Positions 9,199 through 17,713 of a stretch of 64,000 nucleotides of DNA are shown here, piece after piece. Positions within the stretch are counted from its first letter, which is position 1. The number at the start of each line of letters is the position of its first letter. Source of the DNA: Fimbriimonas sp. Lineage in GTDB: Bacteria; Armatimonadota; Fimbriimonadia; Fimbriimonadales; Fimbriimonadaceae. The stretch spans positions 32,471 through 96,470 of the forward strand of contig JARLGV010000111.1 in NCBI GenBank assembly GCA_031292555.1, written 5' to 3'. The translations under genes were made by a program, and so were the position numbers. The notes below the pieces were generated by a model. That model made no database searches, was not told the DNA's origin, and saw only the letters and a program-made list of their open reading frames with translations.

Positions 9199-10509
9199 CT
9201 AGCCCGGGCCAGGTAGGGGATGGCCGTCGGTCATCTCTTCGGAGGCTGAGCGATCCAGTTTGACTTCCACCACCGTGTCAATGGGATCCCGGTCGGATGG
9301 GGCAACTAGGATATGGACGCCGCTCGCGCTTTGCGAGAAGACTGGTTTGCCACCCCTGATCGTCCGTACTGACACGATCTTCGCCTTTAATGGCGGAAGA
9401 CTCAAGTCACCGTCTGGCCAGCCGAAGACGTGAAGGTAAACGGACTTTCCACGGTAGGTAGATCCGCCCCAAGCGCCGTTTCGATAGGGGCCCCCGCGCG
9501 TTTTGTAGATGGTGTCGCCGTACGCTTTGATCCAAGCGCCGACTTGAAGAAGTCGCCCGGATTGGTCGGCAGGGATAACGCCCGTCGCATCGGGCCCCAC
9601 GTCGAGCAAAAGGTTGCCGTCGCCGCACGCACACGAAACCAGAGATCGGATGCACTCCTCGTACGTCCGAACCGTTCCGTCCGAACGGTACGACCATCCT
9701 CCGCCATCTGGCGTCTTCACGATCGTCATGCACGTCTCCCAAGGGCGCGTGTTCTGGAATTCGCCTAACCTCTGCTCTGGCGTGTCGAAATCGCCTTGTA
9801 GCGCGGTGTTGTCGTCTCCATAGAACCGGCCGCGATTGTTGACGATGATATCCGGTTGGAGGCGGCGGACCAATTCGAGCATCTCGTCGGCCCTCCAGTA
9901 CTTGATCGAGTCGCCCCGTCCAAAGCTGTCGAACCACATGACGTCGATTTTTCCATAGTTCGTCAGCAACTCCGTCAGTTGGCCCATCAGGAATGCGTGA
10001 TACTTGCTTGAGTCAGGTGCGCCGTAGTCTGGCTGGTGCCAGTCCCTTGGCGAATAGTAGATTCCGACCTTCAGGCCCTCCTTGCGGCATGCTTGGAAGA
10101 GCTCCTTGAGGACGTCGCGTTTGAACGGAGTGTTGGCGATGCCGTAATCGGAGAACTTGGTGTGGAACATCGAGAACCCGTCGTGATGCTTCGAGGTGAA
10201 CACGACGTACTTCATTCCGGCTTCTTTCGCCAGCTTGGCCCATGCGTCCGCGTTGAACGAGGATGGGTCGAACTTGGTGTAGAGATGATCGTACATCGGA
10301 TCCTCGACGTACCCGGCCGGATCTCCAAAGATGTCTAGCGGCTTGGAGCCCTTTCTGGACCAACTGATCTCGGTACCGGCGATTGACGACATGTCCCAGT
10401 GGATGAACATGCCGAACCGGGCCTCGGTCCACCATTGCATCCGATTCGCATCTGGATTGGCTACCGATATCGAACTAAGGGAGAGCATCGCCGCCGCTAA
10501 GGAAAGCAT
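9199..10509 (-). CDS. Alpha-L-fucosidase, glycoside hydrolase family 29
   Basis: 436 aa. GH29 hallmarks are clear: WWTEARFGMFIHWDMSS near residue 30, KYVVFTSKHHDGFSMF near 105, and VMWFDSFG with the nucleophile Asp at 194. GNLLLDVGPDATGVIP near 310 is also typical. The retaining enzymes of this family release alpha-L-fucose from glycans. The first 17 residues (MLSLAAAMLSLSSISVA) form a likely signal peptide, so it probably acts outside the cytoplasm. A GAGG lies 13 bases upstream of the ATG. The RbsD/FucU-like gene follows 121 bases later, and a sugar ABC transporter lies 1.8 kb away, together suggesting fucoside release and uptake. Confidence 0.92.
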   Translation of the reverse strand: MLSLAAAMLSLSSISVANPDANRMQWWTEARFGMFIHWDMSSIAGTEISWSRKGSKPLDIFGDPAGYVEDPMYDHLYTKFDPSSFNADAWAKLAKEAGMKYVVFTSKHHDGFSMFHTKFSDYGIANTPFKRDVLKELFQACRKEGLKVGIYYSPRDWHQPDYGAPDSSKYHAFLMGQLTELLTNYGKIDVMWFDSFGRGDSIKYWRADEMLELVRRLQPDIIVNNRGRFYGDDNTALQGDFDTPEQRLGEFQNTRPWETCMTIVKTPDGGGWSYRSDGTVRTYEECIRSLVSCACGDGNLLLDVGPDATGVIPADQSGRLLQVGAWIKAYGDTIYKTRGGPYRNGAWGGSTYRGKSVYLHVFGWPDGDLSLPPLKAKIVSVRTIRGGKPVFSQSASGVHILVAPSDRDPIDTVVEVKLDRSASEEMTDGHPLPGPG

Positions 10510-10525
10510 GCCCGAACGTTACCTC

Positions 10526-10639
10526 ACGGGTCCTTCCCGTCTGGTATGGATTGGGACTCGCGGGCCCGCGAGAGGCGGGCGGCCTATCGTTGGTTCGACA
10601 CCGGAAGTAGTGGTGTCAGAAGAGCGTATCCGGAGGATA
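10526..10639. promoter_or_regulatory. Cluster of four inverted repeats between divergent genes, with a 16-bp palindrome
   Basis: Between the fucosidase start (10509) and the divergent secreted-protein start (10683) lie ACGGG/CCCGT (10526-10540), the perfect palindrome CTCGCGGGCCCGCGAG (10557-10572), GACACC/GGTGTC (10597-10617) and TATCC/GGATA (10627-10639). All are exact. They could be operator sites for a regulator of the fucosidase or a folded leader RNA. No -35/-10 pair is convincing. Confidence 0.45.
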
Positions 10640-10682
10640 GGCAATCCGTCCATAACTAGAACGTGAAGGACCTTGAGCCGCG

Positions 10683-11687
10683 ATGCTTCATTTGATTTCT
10701 CTCGCCCTAGCAGCCATGGCGAGTGGGACGCCAGGATCTCCGGACGTTGCGAGGTTCGCCGCATCGTGCAAGGTTCGTTATTCCGACTACCCGGACAAGC
10801 GGTTCGATCCCGGCATCAGCGCAGCCCTCGAAACCGTCATCGACGACGTCGTGAGCAGGGCGAAGTTTGAGCCGAATCCCAGCGATCGTCAGATCAACTC
10901 GTGGCTACAGCCGTTTCTTCATGCGATTCACGCCGAAGACACGAATGGCTATGACAGCAACGACTTCCGTGGCCTGGGGGCCGAAGTCTACCGGGTCGGA
11001 ACTGCTCACATCGTCGTCGCCCGTATGGGGGCAGTAACCCGGTCCGTCGCATTCGATGCCGGCTGGGCGCCGATTCGGCTGCCCAAGTCGTACTTCTGGA
11101 ATTCGCCCTGGAAGCCGTGGTTCAGGATGTTGCCATGCGGACTGGTGTTCTCTGAAGAGGTCTCGATTCAATCGACAGGTACGAGGGTTGGCATTCACTT
11201 GGAGTGGCTGCGTTTTGAGGGACGCTGCGCGGTGAGAATCTCCCACTTCAACGGACGCACCCGCTTGGACGACTTACCGGTCCAAGTGAGGGGAAACCGT
11301 GTGTCCGTGCAGACCGCCGACCGGGTACGTGCATTTTTCGACTACCCTTCGATCGTCCTGTTTCCTCGAGCGAGCACGTGGGTTTGTTCGAAATTGGGCG
11401 CCCACCTGGTTGAGTCCGTTCCTGGGAATCTGGCATTGAGAGCATTCGATCGCGCCCTGGCCCAAGCGTGGTCTGCCCGCCGGCCCAGCCGTCTTCAGCG
11501 GGAGATCCGGCGAGTATTCCCACGGGACCCAGACTCTGCATTCTACGATCTTGAGAAATGGTCTCAAATCAATCTCCCACATCGCGTCTCCCGCATAACG
11601 GTCAACGGCGAAGCATGGATTGACCTCAGGGCCGGTCGTGGCGGCTATCGCGTAATCCGCCTTGGGAAGAAATCAACCGTCAATTAG
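10683..11687 (+). CDS. Secreted hypothetical protein
   Basis: 334 aa with a short signal peptide (MLHLISLALAAMASG) and no further membrane segment. The mature protein begins with a Cys-containing region, VARFAASCKVRYSDYPDKRFDPG, followed by a helical part, a central beta-rich stretch (GLGAEVYRVGTAHIVVARMG), and an Arg-rich C-terminus. I recognise no family or catalytic motif. An AAGGA lies about 14 bases before the ATG. Its divergent placement opposite the fucosidase, across the inverted-repeat cluster, hints at shared control, nothing more. Confidence 0.6.
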   Translation: MLHLISLALAAMASGTPGSPDVARFAASCKVRYSDYPDKRFDPGISAALETVIDDVVSRAKFEPNPSDRQINSWLQPFLHAIHAEDTNGYDSNDFRGLGAEVYRVGTAHIVVARMGAVTRSVAFDAGWAPIRLPKSYFWNSPWKPWFRMLPCGLVFSEEVSIQSTGTRVGIHLEWLRFEGRCAVRISHFNGRTRLDDLPVQVRGNRVSVQTADRVRAFFDYPSIVLFPRASTWVCSKLGAHLVESVPGNLALRAFDRALAQAWSARRPSRLQREIRRVFPRDPDSAFYDLEKWSQINLPHRVSRITVNGEAWIDLRAGRGGYRVIRLGKKSTVN

Positions 11688-11788
11688 CAACCTGACGGCA
11701 ATCACAGGTCAAGGGCGCGATGGAGCCAACCCGACATCCGTTACTAGGGTTATCGCTGCCGGAATCGGCAGGCGGGGAGGCTAACGGG

Positions 11789-12187
11789 ATGAACGGTTCA
11801 TTGTTCAAGATTATCAAATTATCGGTCTTGGCAGTCGGCTCAGTCGGCTTCGCAGCCCCATCCAATGCAGCGTATTGGAATCACCGGCACGGGTATGGAT
11901 CGTGGGGCTACCGCTATCTTTCGGCTCGGTCCCAGATTGGCGTTGGAGCCTGTACTTACCCTTCGAGGTACCTGCGCACATACTTGCCGGAGGATCCATA
12001 CGAAGCGCCGGCCGTCGTTCGTCCAGATGGATCGATTTACGTGCCTTACTATGGGCCGGTTTGCAGGCCCGACATCTCCGTCGGATTCAGTGTCAGCACT
12101 GGCCCGTGGGGGTATCGCAGTTGGGGCAGGCCACCCGTCCGTTCAGGATTAGGGCACTTCGGTCGCGGCGGCGGCTTCCACCGCTAG
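11789..12187 (+). CDS. Small secreted Gly/Tyr/Arg-rich protein
   Basis: 132 aa from the ATG at 11789, which has an excellent GGGGAGG eight bases upstream; the frame is open from 11720 but the earlier ATG has no such site. A Sec signal peptide (LFKIIKLSVLAVGSVGFAAPSNA) is followed by a low-complexity mature part rich in Gly, Tyr, Trp, Arg and Pro (YWNHRHGYGSWGYRY; the end is GLGHFGRGGGFHR). Two Cys residues may form a disulfide. Composition resembles small envelope proteins of unknown role. A CTGCCG/CGGCAG hairpin sits directly upstream of the ribosome site. Confidence 0.55.
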   Translation: MNGSLFKIIKLSVLAVGSVGFAAPSNAAYWNHRHGYGSWGYRYLSARSQIGVGACTYPSRYLRTYLPEDPYEAPAVVRPDGSIYVPYYGPVCRPDISVGFSVSTGPWGYRSWGRPPVRSGLGHFGRGGGFHR

Positions 12188-12228
12188 AAAATCTGAGTCA
12201 TCCTGACCGGTGGCAACGCGGTGGCTCG

Positions 12229-12249
12229 GGGGACCGGATAGCGGTCCCC
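12229..12249. other. GC-rich hairpin between convergent genes
   Basis: GGGGACCG (12229-12236) pairs perfectly with CGGTCCCC (12242-12249) across a 5-base loop. It lies between the stop codons of the small secreted protein and the ABC permease. No T run follows on either strand, so it may be an atypical bidirectional terminator or an RNA 3' end stabiliser. Confidence 0.5.
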
Positions 12250-12264
12250 GATGGAGTCGAACGC

Positions 12265-13272
12265 TTAGGTGGCGCGCTTGGCGGCGGATCGGTTGGCCAG
12301 CAACTGGTCCGCGAGCACACCCACCATGATGACGGCGCCCATCACCGCATAGTTGAGCGAACTTGGAATGCCGAGGAGGTTCACCAAGTTCTGCAACACC
12401 TGCAGAAGGATTGTGCCTAGTAGGATTCCCACGACGGAACCCTCGCCTCCACGCAAGCTGCATCCGCCCAAAACCGCCGCTGCGATGCCGTATAGCTCAT
12501 AGAAATTGCCGTGCGAGGACGGCGCGACCGCGTTCGTGTAGAACGCTATGAGCACGGCGGAGAGGCCGGCGAATAGCCCGCACAGGATGTACGCGCTGGC
12601 AATCACGCGCTTGGTGTTGATGCCGGAGAATCGGGCTGCTTCTTCGTTACGGCCGATCGCATAGAGGTAACGGCCGTACACGGAACGATGCAAGACGACC
12701 CACATGATGACGCTCAGCACGATCAGGATCACGAATGTGATCGGGAATCCCCAGAGGCTCCCGGTCGCGAAGTTCTGAAGGGACTCGAACCCCTTCGCGT
12801 CATGAAATCCCTTGGTCTCGTCCCCCGCGATGTAGCGCGCCATCCCCCGATAGAACAGGAGGCCGCAGAGCGTCACGATGAACGGCTGTAACTTGACCCT
12901 GGTGATGAGGAAACCATGGAACGTTCCGAGCAGCGCGCCGATCGCGATGACGGCAATCACCGCGATTGGCCACGGCCAAAATCGGTTGTCAAGCCAACCC
13001 AAGGGCCAGGGAAAGTCGTTTTCCTTGGGGTTGAGGAACATCGCCAGCAGCACGCCCAGGAGGGCGAAGACGGAACCGAGAGTCAGATCGATTCCGCCCG
13101 TGATGATCACGAGGCCGACACCGATACTGAAGATGCCGTACATGCCGATGAGCCGGGCGGTGTTCTGCAGGTTCTGAATGCCCAAGAACTCGTGGCTCTT
13201 CATCGCGGTGGCGGCGCACACCACTACCAACAGCACGAAGATCCCGGTCTCCTTTCGGAGGAGCCCCTTCAT
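12265..13272 (-). CDS. rbsC: Sugar ABC transporter permease, RbsC family
   Basis: 335 aa, about eight to ten membrane helices. It carries the RbsC/BPD_transp_2 signatures GMYGIFSIGVGLVIITGGIDLTLGSVFAL near residue 45 and GIAAAVLGGCSLRGGEGSVVGILLGTILL near 265. It forms the channel of a ribose/galactose/autoinducer-2-type importer together with the ATPase and binding protein upstream. Its start overlaps the stop of the ATPase gene by four bases, implying translational coupling. It is last in the operon rbsB-rbsA-rbsC. The sugar is unknown; the family name reflects similarity, not proven ribose uptake. Confidence 0.92.
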   Translation of the reverse strand: MKGLLRKETGIFVLLVVVCAATAMKSHEFLGIQNLQNTARLIGMYGIFSIGVGLVIITGGIDLTLGSVFALLGVLLAMFLNPKENDFPWPLGWLDNRFWPWPIAVIAVIAIGALLGTFHGFLITRVKLQPFIVTLCGLLFYRGMARYIAGDETKGFHDAKGFESLQNFATGSLWGFPITFVILIVLSVIMWVVLHRSVYGRYLYAIGRNEEAARFSGINTKRVIASAYILCGLFAGLSAVLIAFYTNAVAPSSHGNFYELYGIAAAVLGGCSLRGGEGSVVGILLGTILLQVLQNLVNLLGIPSSLNYAVMGAVIMVGVLADQLLANRSAAKRAT

Positions 13273-14762
13273 CCTTTTCGCCCCTTTCCGACTGCCAACC
13301 GCATAATGCTCTCCTCGTTACACTCGTTGCGCGGAAGAACTCCGGTGACGGCGCCCTCGTGCATCACCGCAACCCGGTCGCTCACTCCCAGCACCTCTTC
13401 CATGTCGCTGCTGATCATTAGGATCGCGACCCCCTCCGATGTCAGCTTTCGCATCAGGTCGTAAATCTCTGCCTTGGCGCCTACATCAACCCCTCGCGTG
13501 GGTTCATCCATGATCAGCACCTTCGGATTTTGCATCATCCACTTGCCAACGACCACCTTCTGCTGGTTTCCGCCGCTAAGACTAGCCACCGCAACATCGA
13601 GATTTGGCGTCTTGACGTTGAACCGTTTGGATTGGGTGGTTGCCGCGTCCGTTTCTGCCCGACGGTCTATGAGGCCGGCATGGGCGAACCGGCGTAGGCC
13701 AGGAAGCGTGATATTTTCCTTCACGCTCCACTCGACGATCAAGCCCACTTGGCGGCGGTCCTCCGGTACTAGGCAGATACCGGCATTAATCGCATTGAGC
13801 GGCAAGCCAGTCGGAATCTGATTGCCATCCAGCCACACTTCGCCACCTAGTGGCTGGTCGGCTCCAAAAATAGCCAGCGCAGCCTCCGATCGGCCGGCGC
13901 CTACAAGTCCGGCCAGGCACAAGATCTCGCCGGCCTTCACCTCGAAGCTCACTTGCTCCGCTGGATAGCGCATCGTGCGCAGGTTTTTCACGACCAGCCG
14001 GTCGGCGCCAGCTACCGAGTCTCTTGCGGCAGCTCGTTCCAGATCGCGGCCAACCATCAGCCGGACCATCGCCTCGTGCGTGATGTGCTCTTGATCCAGG
14101 TCCCCCGCGTTCTTTCCGTCTCGAAGGGCGACGACCCGGTCGGCGATCCCCTTTACTTCGCCGAGGCGGTGGGAAATGTACACGATTCCGACTCCCTTGC
14201 CCCGAAGCTCCTTGACGATCTCGAGCAACTGCTCGGTCTCCGTGAGCGTTAAGCTCGAAGTGGGCTCGTCCATGATCAGGACCTTCGCGTTGAGCGAAAG
14301 TGCCTTTGCGATCTCGACCATCTGCTTGTGGGCAAGCGAAAGTTTCTCGAGGGGCGTATCGACTGAAATCGGAAGGCCGAGTTTTTCGAGCAGGGCGCCC
14401 GCGTCCGCTCGCATCTTCGCTCGATTCATGATTCCGAGCACGGTGGGTTCGCGGCCAAGATAGATGTTGCCGGCGACGTCCAGGTTGTCGAGGGTGTTCA
14501 GCTCTTGGTGAATGAGGGCGATGCCGAATTCGGTGGCACGGGCGACCGATCCGATCGTCTCCTGCTTGCCATCGATCAAAATCTCTCCCTCGTCCTGATT
14601 CACCAGCCCGCCGAGGATCTTCATCAAGGTCGACTTACCGGCGCCGTTCTCGCCGATCAGTGCGACCACCTCGCCCTCGTAGATCTTCAGCGAGACCCCT
14701 CCGAGGGCGACGACGCCGGGGTATCGCTTAACGACGCCCCGGACTTCGATAAGTGGATTCAT
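13269..14762 (-). CDS. rbsA: Sugar ABC transporter ATP-binding protein, RbsA family (two ABC domains)
   Basis: 497 aa containing two nucleotide-binding domains in tandem, as in RbsA/MglA/XylG. The N-terminal half has Walker A GENGAGKSTLMKIL (about 37-50) and Walker B VLIMDEPTSSLT. The C-terminal half has the degenerate P-loop GLVGAGRSEAA usual in this family, the signature LSGGNQQKVVVGKWM, and VLIMDEPTRGVDVGAKAEIY. Length and order are normal. It energises sugar import through the RbsC permease, whose gene it overlaps, and starts 9 bases after the binding-protein gene. Confidence 0.95.
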   Translation of the reverse strand: MNPLIEVRGVVKRYPGVVALGGVSLKIYEGEVVALIGENGAGKSTLMKILGGLVNQDEGEILIDGKQETIGSVARATEFGIALIHQELNTLDNLDVAGNIYLGREPTVLGIMNRAKMRADAGALLEKLGLPISVDTPLEKLSLAHKQMVEIAKALSLNAKVLIMDEPTSSLTLTETEQLLEIVKELRGKGVGIVYISHRLGEVKGIADRVVALRDGKNAGDLDQEHITHEAMVRLMVGRDLERAAARDSVAGADRLVVKNLRTMRYPAEQVSFEVKAGEILCLAGLVGAGRSEAALAIFGADQPLGGEVWLDGNQIPTGLPLNAINAGICLVPEDRRQVGLIVEWSVKENITLPGLRRFAHAGLIDRRAETDAATTQSKRFNVKTPNLDVAVASLSGGNQQKVVVGKWMMQNPKVLIMDEPTRGVDVGAKAEIYDLMRKLTSEGVAILMISSDMEEVLGVSDRVAVMHEGAVTGVLPRNECNEESIMRLAVGKGRKG

Positions 14763-14771
14763 GCTTGCCGC

Positions 14772-15791
14772 TTAAGCCTTGCCCGTCTCTTTCTTCAGGT
14801 TGTCCCAGAATGCGTCGACGGTGTCCTTCGTGATGACGGTCGTGGGAACGTACTTCAGCTTGTTGGCCGGGATGTCCGACTTGTCACCGCGTATCGCCTT
14901 GGCAAGAAACTTGATCGATTCGTAGCCGAATTCGAACGGCTGCTGGACGATCGTCGCGCTGATCGAACCTTCCTTGACGCCGGCGAGGGTTTCATCCTGC
15001 TCGTCGAAGCAAACGATCTTGACTTTACCGAGCTTGTTGGCGGCCTTGACGGCCGTGTAGATGGCAGGACCGTTGTAGCTATAGATTCCGACCAGGCACG
15101 CGACGTCGGGGTATTTGACCATCGTGTCCGACACGTTGGCGACGGCTCGTCCTCGATCGTTGTCGTCCGTTCGAACGTCGATCACCGATACGTTCGAGCC
15201 CTTGAGCGCCTCTTCGATTCCGCCGATTCGCTCCTTGGCGTTTGCAGCGTCTTTCAAGCCGACGAACAGCATAATCTTGCCGCCACCCGGTATCGCCTTC
15301 TTGATCTCTTCGCCCGCCTGCTTTCCGGCGTCAACATTGTTCGTGCCGACGTAGCAAACGCGATCGGACGTCGCGGCGTCGCTATCGGTGGTGAAGATCA
15401 TCGCTTTCTTGGCGGCGGCGTTGATCATGTCGGTCTCGTTGGCAGGGTCGCGAACGCTGATCGCAATGCCTTCGATACCTTTGACGAGCAGATCGTCGAG
15501 AGCTTCCTTCTGTTCGGCCGGCGTCCCATTTGGCAGATCGCGGAAATCGACTTGGATGCTCGGATCTTCGCTCTTGGCCTTTTCAATACCCTTGTTGGCG
15601 ATCGCCCAGAAGTCGGAAGTGCCGTTCGTTACGAAGGCCAACTTAACCGGCTTCTTGTCGCTAGATGCTGCCGTGGCAGAACCGCCGCCCGCCGGGGTCG
15701 TCGGAGTCGCTTCATCTTGCTTGCAACCCCACACCGTCAAAGCAACAATTCCTGCGGCAATCAACTGTAAAGGAAATTCTCTCGTCTTCAT
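14772..15791 (-). CDS. rbsB: Sugar-binding lipoprotein of ABC transporter, RbsB family
   Basis: 339 aa. A lipoprotein signal peptide ends in TVWGC, so the mature protein should be lipid-anchored in the envelope. The remainder is a type I periplasmic binding protein: VKLAFVTNGTSDFWAIANKGIEKA at the N-lobe start, and GIEGIAISVRDPANETDMINAAAKKAMIFTTDSD with a typical ligand-binding patch. ACLVGIYSYNGPAIYTAVKAA lies near 240. AGGAG lies nine bases before the ATG. As first gene of the operon it sets the substrate of the system. Proximity to GH29 and an RbsD/FucU-like protein suggests a deoxyhexose or related sugar (inference). Confidence 0.92.
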   Translation of the reverse strand: MKTREFPLQLIAAGIVALTVWGCKQDEATPTTPAGGGSATAASSDKKPVKLAFVTNGTSDFWAIANKGIEKAKSEDPSIQVDFRDLPNGTPAEQKEALDDLLVKGIEGIAISVRDPANETDMINAAAKKAMIFTTDSDAATSDRVCYVGTNNVDAGKQAGEEIKKAIPGGGKIMLFVGLKDAANAKERIGGIEEALKGSNVSVIDVRTDDNDRGRAVANVSDTMVKYPDVACLVGIYSYNGPAIYTAVKAANKLGKVKIVCFDEQDETLAGVKEGSISATIVQQPFEFGYESIKFLAKAIRGDKSDIPANKLKYVPTTVITKDTVDAFWDNLKKETGKA

Positions 15792-15922
15792 CGTGGACGC
15801 TCTCCTGGTGCCTCTTTGGCCCGCATAGATTGTACTGTGCCTGGCTTATCGCGAAGCTGTTCAGCCATTTCTGTCGTAAACTTATAGTAAGGATCAGCGA
15901 ACTTTGTCGCGGAGGTTATGGA

Positions 15923-16495
15923 ATGGAGATATCGAATCGTTCGGTCGTCTTGCTCTGCATAACGGCGGTTGCCGTGGCATATATTCTCCGAAGCGGTCCG
16001 TCGACGACTGTTCAAACTCCTCCGGCAGACGCTGCTCCGGTAGTTGCGTCAGATACGTCTGGTACAACGACCCACGCTCGGCGAGAGCCGCTCGACTCCG
16101 ACTTCCGGATGATCGACCAGAGCATGCCGGTGACCGGTGGGCAACTGATCGAAGGGAAGGTGCAGCCGATTCAGGCCCCGGCCGAGGACGTCGCCGATCA
16201 GACCCAAGACACGACGGCGGACGATCCGCTCGCTGACCTCTATCCGGAGGATCAGGCCCAGACGGATACTTACGTCGCGCCTCGAGCTTCGCGGGAGAAT
16301 TCCGCCGCTTGGGCGTATGACGCCCCAAACGATCGCTCCGGCGACCTAACCGATCGCGAGATGTTCGATCGCATGCTTGGCTTCATGGACGATGACCAAC
16401 GATCTCAATTCCGCATCGTTTGGACCGCAATGGACCCCACCGAGCGTGACCGATTCCTCGACGAAATGCGAGGCAACCCCAACCAGGGGCGGTAG
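15923..16495 (+). CDS. Membrane-anchored hypothetical protein
   Basis: 190 aa from an ATG with GGAGG seven bases upstream. A single N-terminal hydrophobic segment (SVVLLCITAVAVAYIL) is an uncleaved anchor or signal. A long acidic, Pro/Asp/Gln-rich linker follows (about 25-130), then a C-terminal helical part DREMFDRMLGFMDDDQRSQFRIVWTAMDPTERDRFLDEMRG that resembles short alpha-helical modules repeated in chaperone-like proteins. I do not recognise a family. It is divergent from rbsB across a 131-base gap. Function unknown. Confidence 0.6.
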   Translation: MEISNRSVVLLCITAVAVAYILRSGPSTTVQTPPADAAPVVASDTSGTTTHARREPLDSDFRMIDQSMPVTGGQLIEGKVQPIQAPAEDVADQTQDTTADDPLADLYPEDQAQTDTYVAPRASRENSAAWAYDAPNDRSGDLTDREMFDRMLGFMDDDQRSQFRIVWTAMDPTERDRFLDEMRGNPNQGR

Positions 16496-16762
16496 CGCGT
16501 TTCGCGCAAGGCGATCAGGTTTACTTCGGCCTCAAAAGGGAGAGGCTCGGCAATCTTGTTCGCAGAGTCCACGGGTTCGGTGTGTCTAGCTGCATGCTTT
16601 CTCCGTCAGCCCATGGCGTAGATACGTTCACGAATAGCGGCCCCCCGGACGGACCGCGTTCGGCGAATCTGTTACCTTGGATTTCTGACCATAATTTGGC
16701 AAGAATGGAACCCGTTCGGTTGCGGATCGTCCGGAATGGGTAGGGGGATCTGAATCGTTCAA

Positions 16763-17713
16763 ATGGGCGCCGATCACCAACTCGCCGTCGATCCAGGATC
16801 GAACGTGCATTCATTGGCCGAAGTCTTCGGAGCGGAGTGCTTGAAGTGGCCTCGTCTTCGCGAGTCGCTGTTGCACGCGGTTAACCCGGATGACGTCCAT
16901 GACCTACGGGTTTCGATCCGGCGGGCTCGAACGCTGCTGAAGGCGATAATCACTCCGCACTCTTCGGAGGTCTTGGCCCACGACCAGGCCCTGCGAGACC
17001 TCTTTCATCTCTTGGGAGAGGTTCGCGACATCGACATCGCTTTCGCGGGGATCTGCGAATTTGAGCTGGAGCCCCTCCTTGAAATTCAGGGCCGCCTGTT
17101 GCGCATGCGTAGGAACGCGACAAAGCACCTTCAGGCCGAGCTTTCGCAAGCATGTGTACTCGACAAAGCGATGGACCTTCAGCGCGCGTTTGCTGAGTCC
17201 GACGGAGCAGAGCCGGAGTTGAGCTTCGAAAACAAGATACGGGATGCCCGCCGCAAGGTGATGGAAAGCTTCAATATTGTCGCCAAAGATGCCGACTTGG
17301 GTGAGGTACATCGGCTTCGAAGGCGTGTCAAGCGGCTCCGCTATGCCGTAGACCAGTTCGAATGGCGCTTCGGCCTCACGGGAGATCGATTCGGCGACCG
17401 CATGGTAGTGCTTCAGGACCGATTGGGTGCGGTGATGGACGATATCGTGACGAAGCGCACGTTGCTCAGTCTCGGCCTGACCAGCGGTGCGTCGGTCGAA
17501 GAATGCAAGTTCTTGGTCACCAAACTGGACAAAAGAATCCTCATCGAAGAGAGCAAACTTCTTCGGCTCAAGGACCGCATCTCGGGCAAGGGATGGCGAA
17601 ACCTCAAAAACAAAATGAGAGCGATTTGCGACGTACTTAGCTCATCAGCAGTACAGGCGCCTACCGCAGCCGGCGAAGAGCCGGCTGCGGGCCAAGTTTC
17701 AGCTTCCGCCTAA
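16763..17713 (+). CDS. CHAD domain protein
   Basis: 316 aa, soluble and helical. The two-fold CHAD pattern is clear: DDVHDLRVSIRRARTLLKAI near residue 45 and LGEVHRLRRRVKRLRYAVDQFEWRFG near 180, with conserved His and many Arg/Lys that in characterised CHAD domains bind polyphosphate. The C-terminus beyond about 290 is an Ala/Pro/Glu tail. No CYTH phosphatase domain is fused and no polyphosphate kinase is adjacent. The gene overlaps the convergent BNR-repeat gene by four bases. The ribosome site is weak (AGGGGG about 16 bases upstream), so the start is less certain than the identity. Confidence 0.85.
   Translation: MGADHQLAVDPGSNVHSLAEVFGAECLKWPRLRESLLHAVNPDDVHDLRVSIRRARTLLKAIITPHSSEVLAHDQALRDLFHLLGEVRDIDIAFAGICEFELEPLLEIQGRLLRMRRNATKHLQAELSQACVLDKAMDLQRAFAESDGAEPELSFENKIRDARRKVMESFNIVAKDADLGEVHRLRRRVKRLRYAVDQFEWRFGLTGDRFGDRMVVLQDRLGAVMDDIVTKRTLLSLGLTSGASVEECKFLVTKLDKRILIEESKLLRLKDRISGKGWRNLKNKMRAICDVLSSSAVQAPTAAGEEPAAGQVSASA

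Noticed and set aside
14505..15770. 421-codon frame on the + strand
   Set aside because: It is antisense to rbsA and rbsB, both unambiguous.
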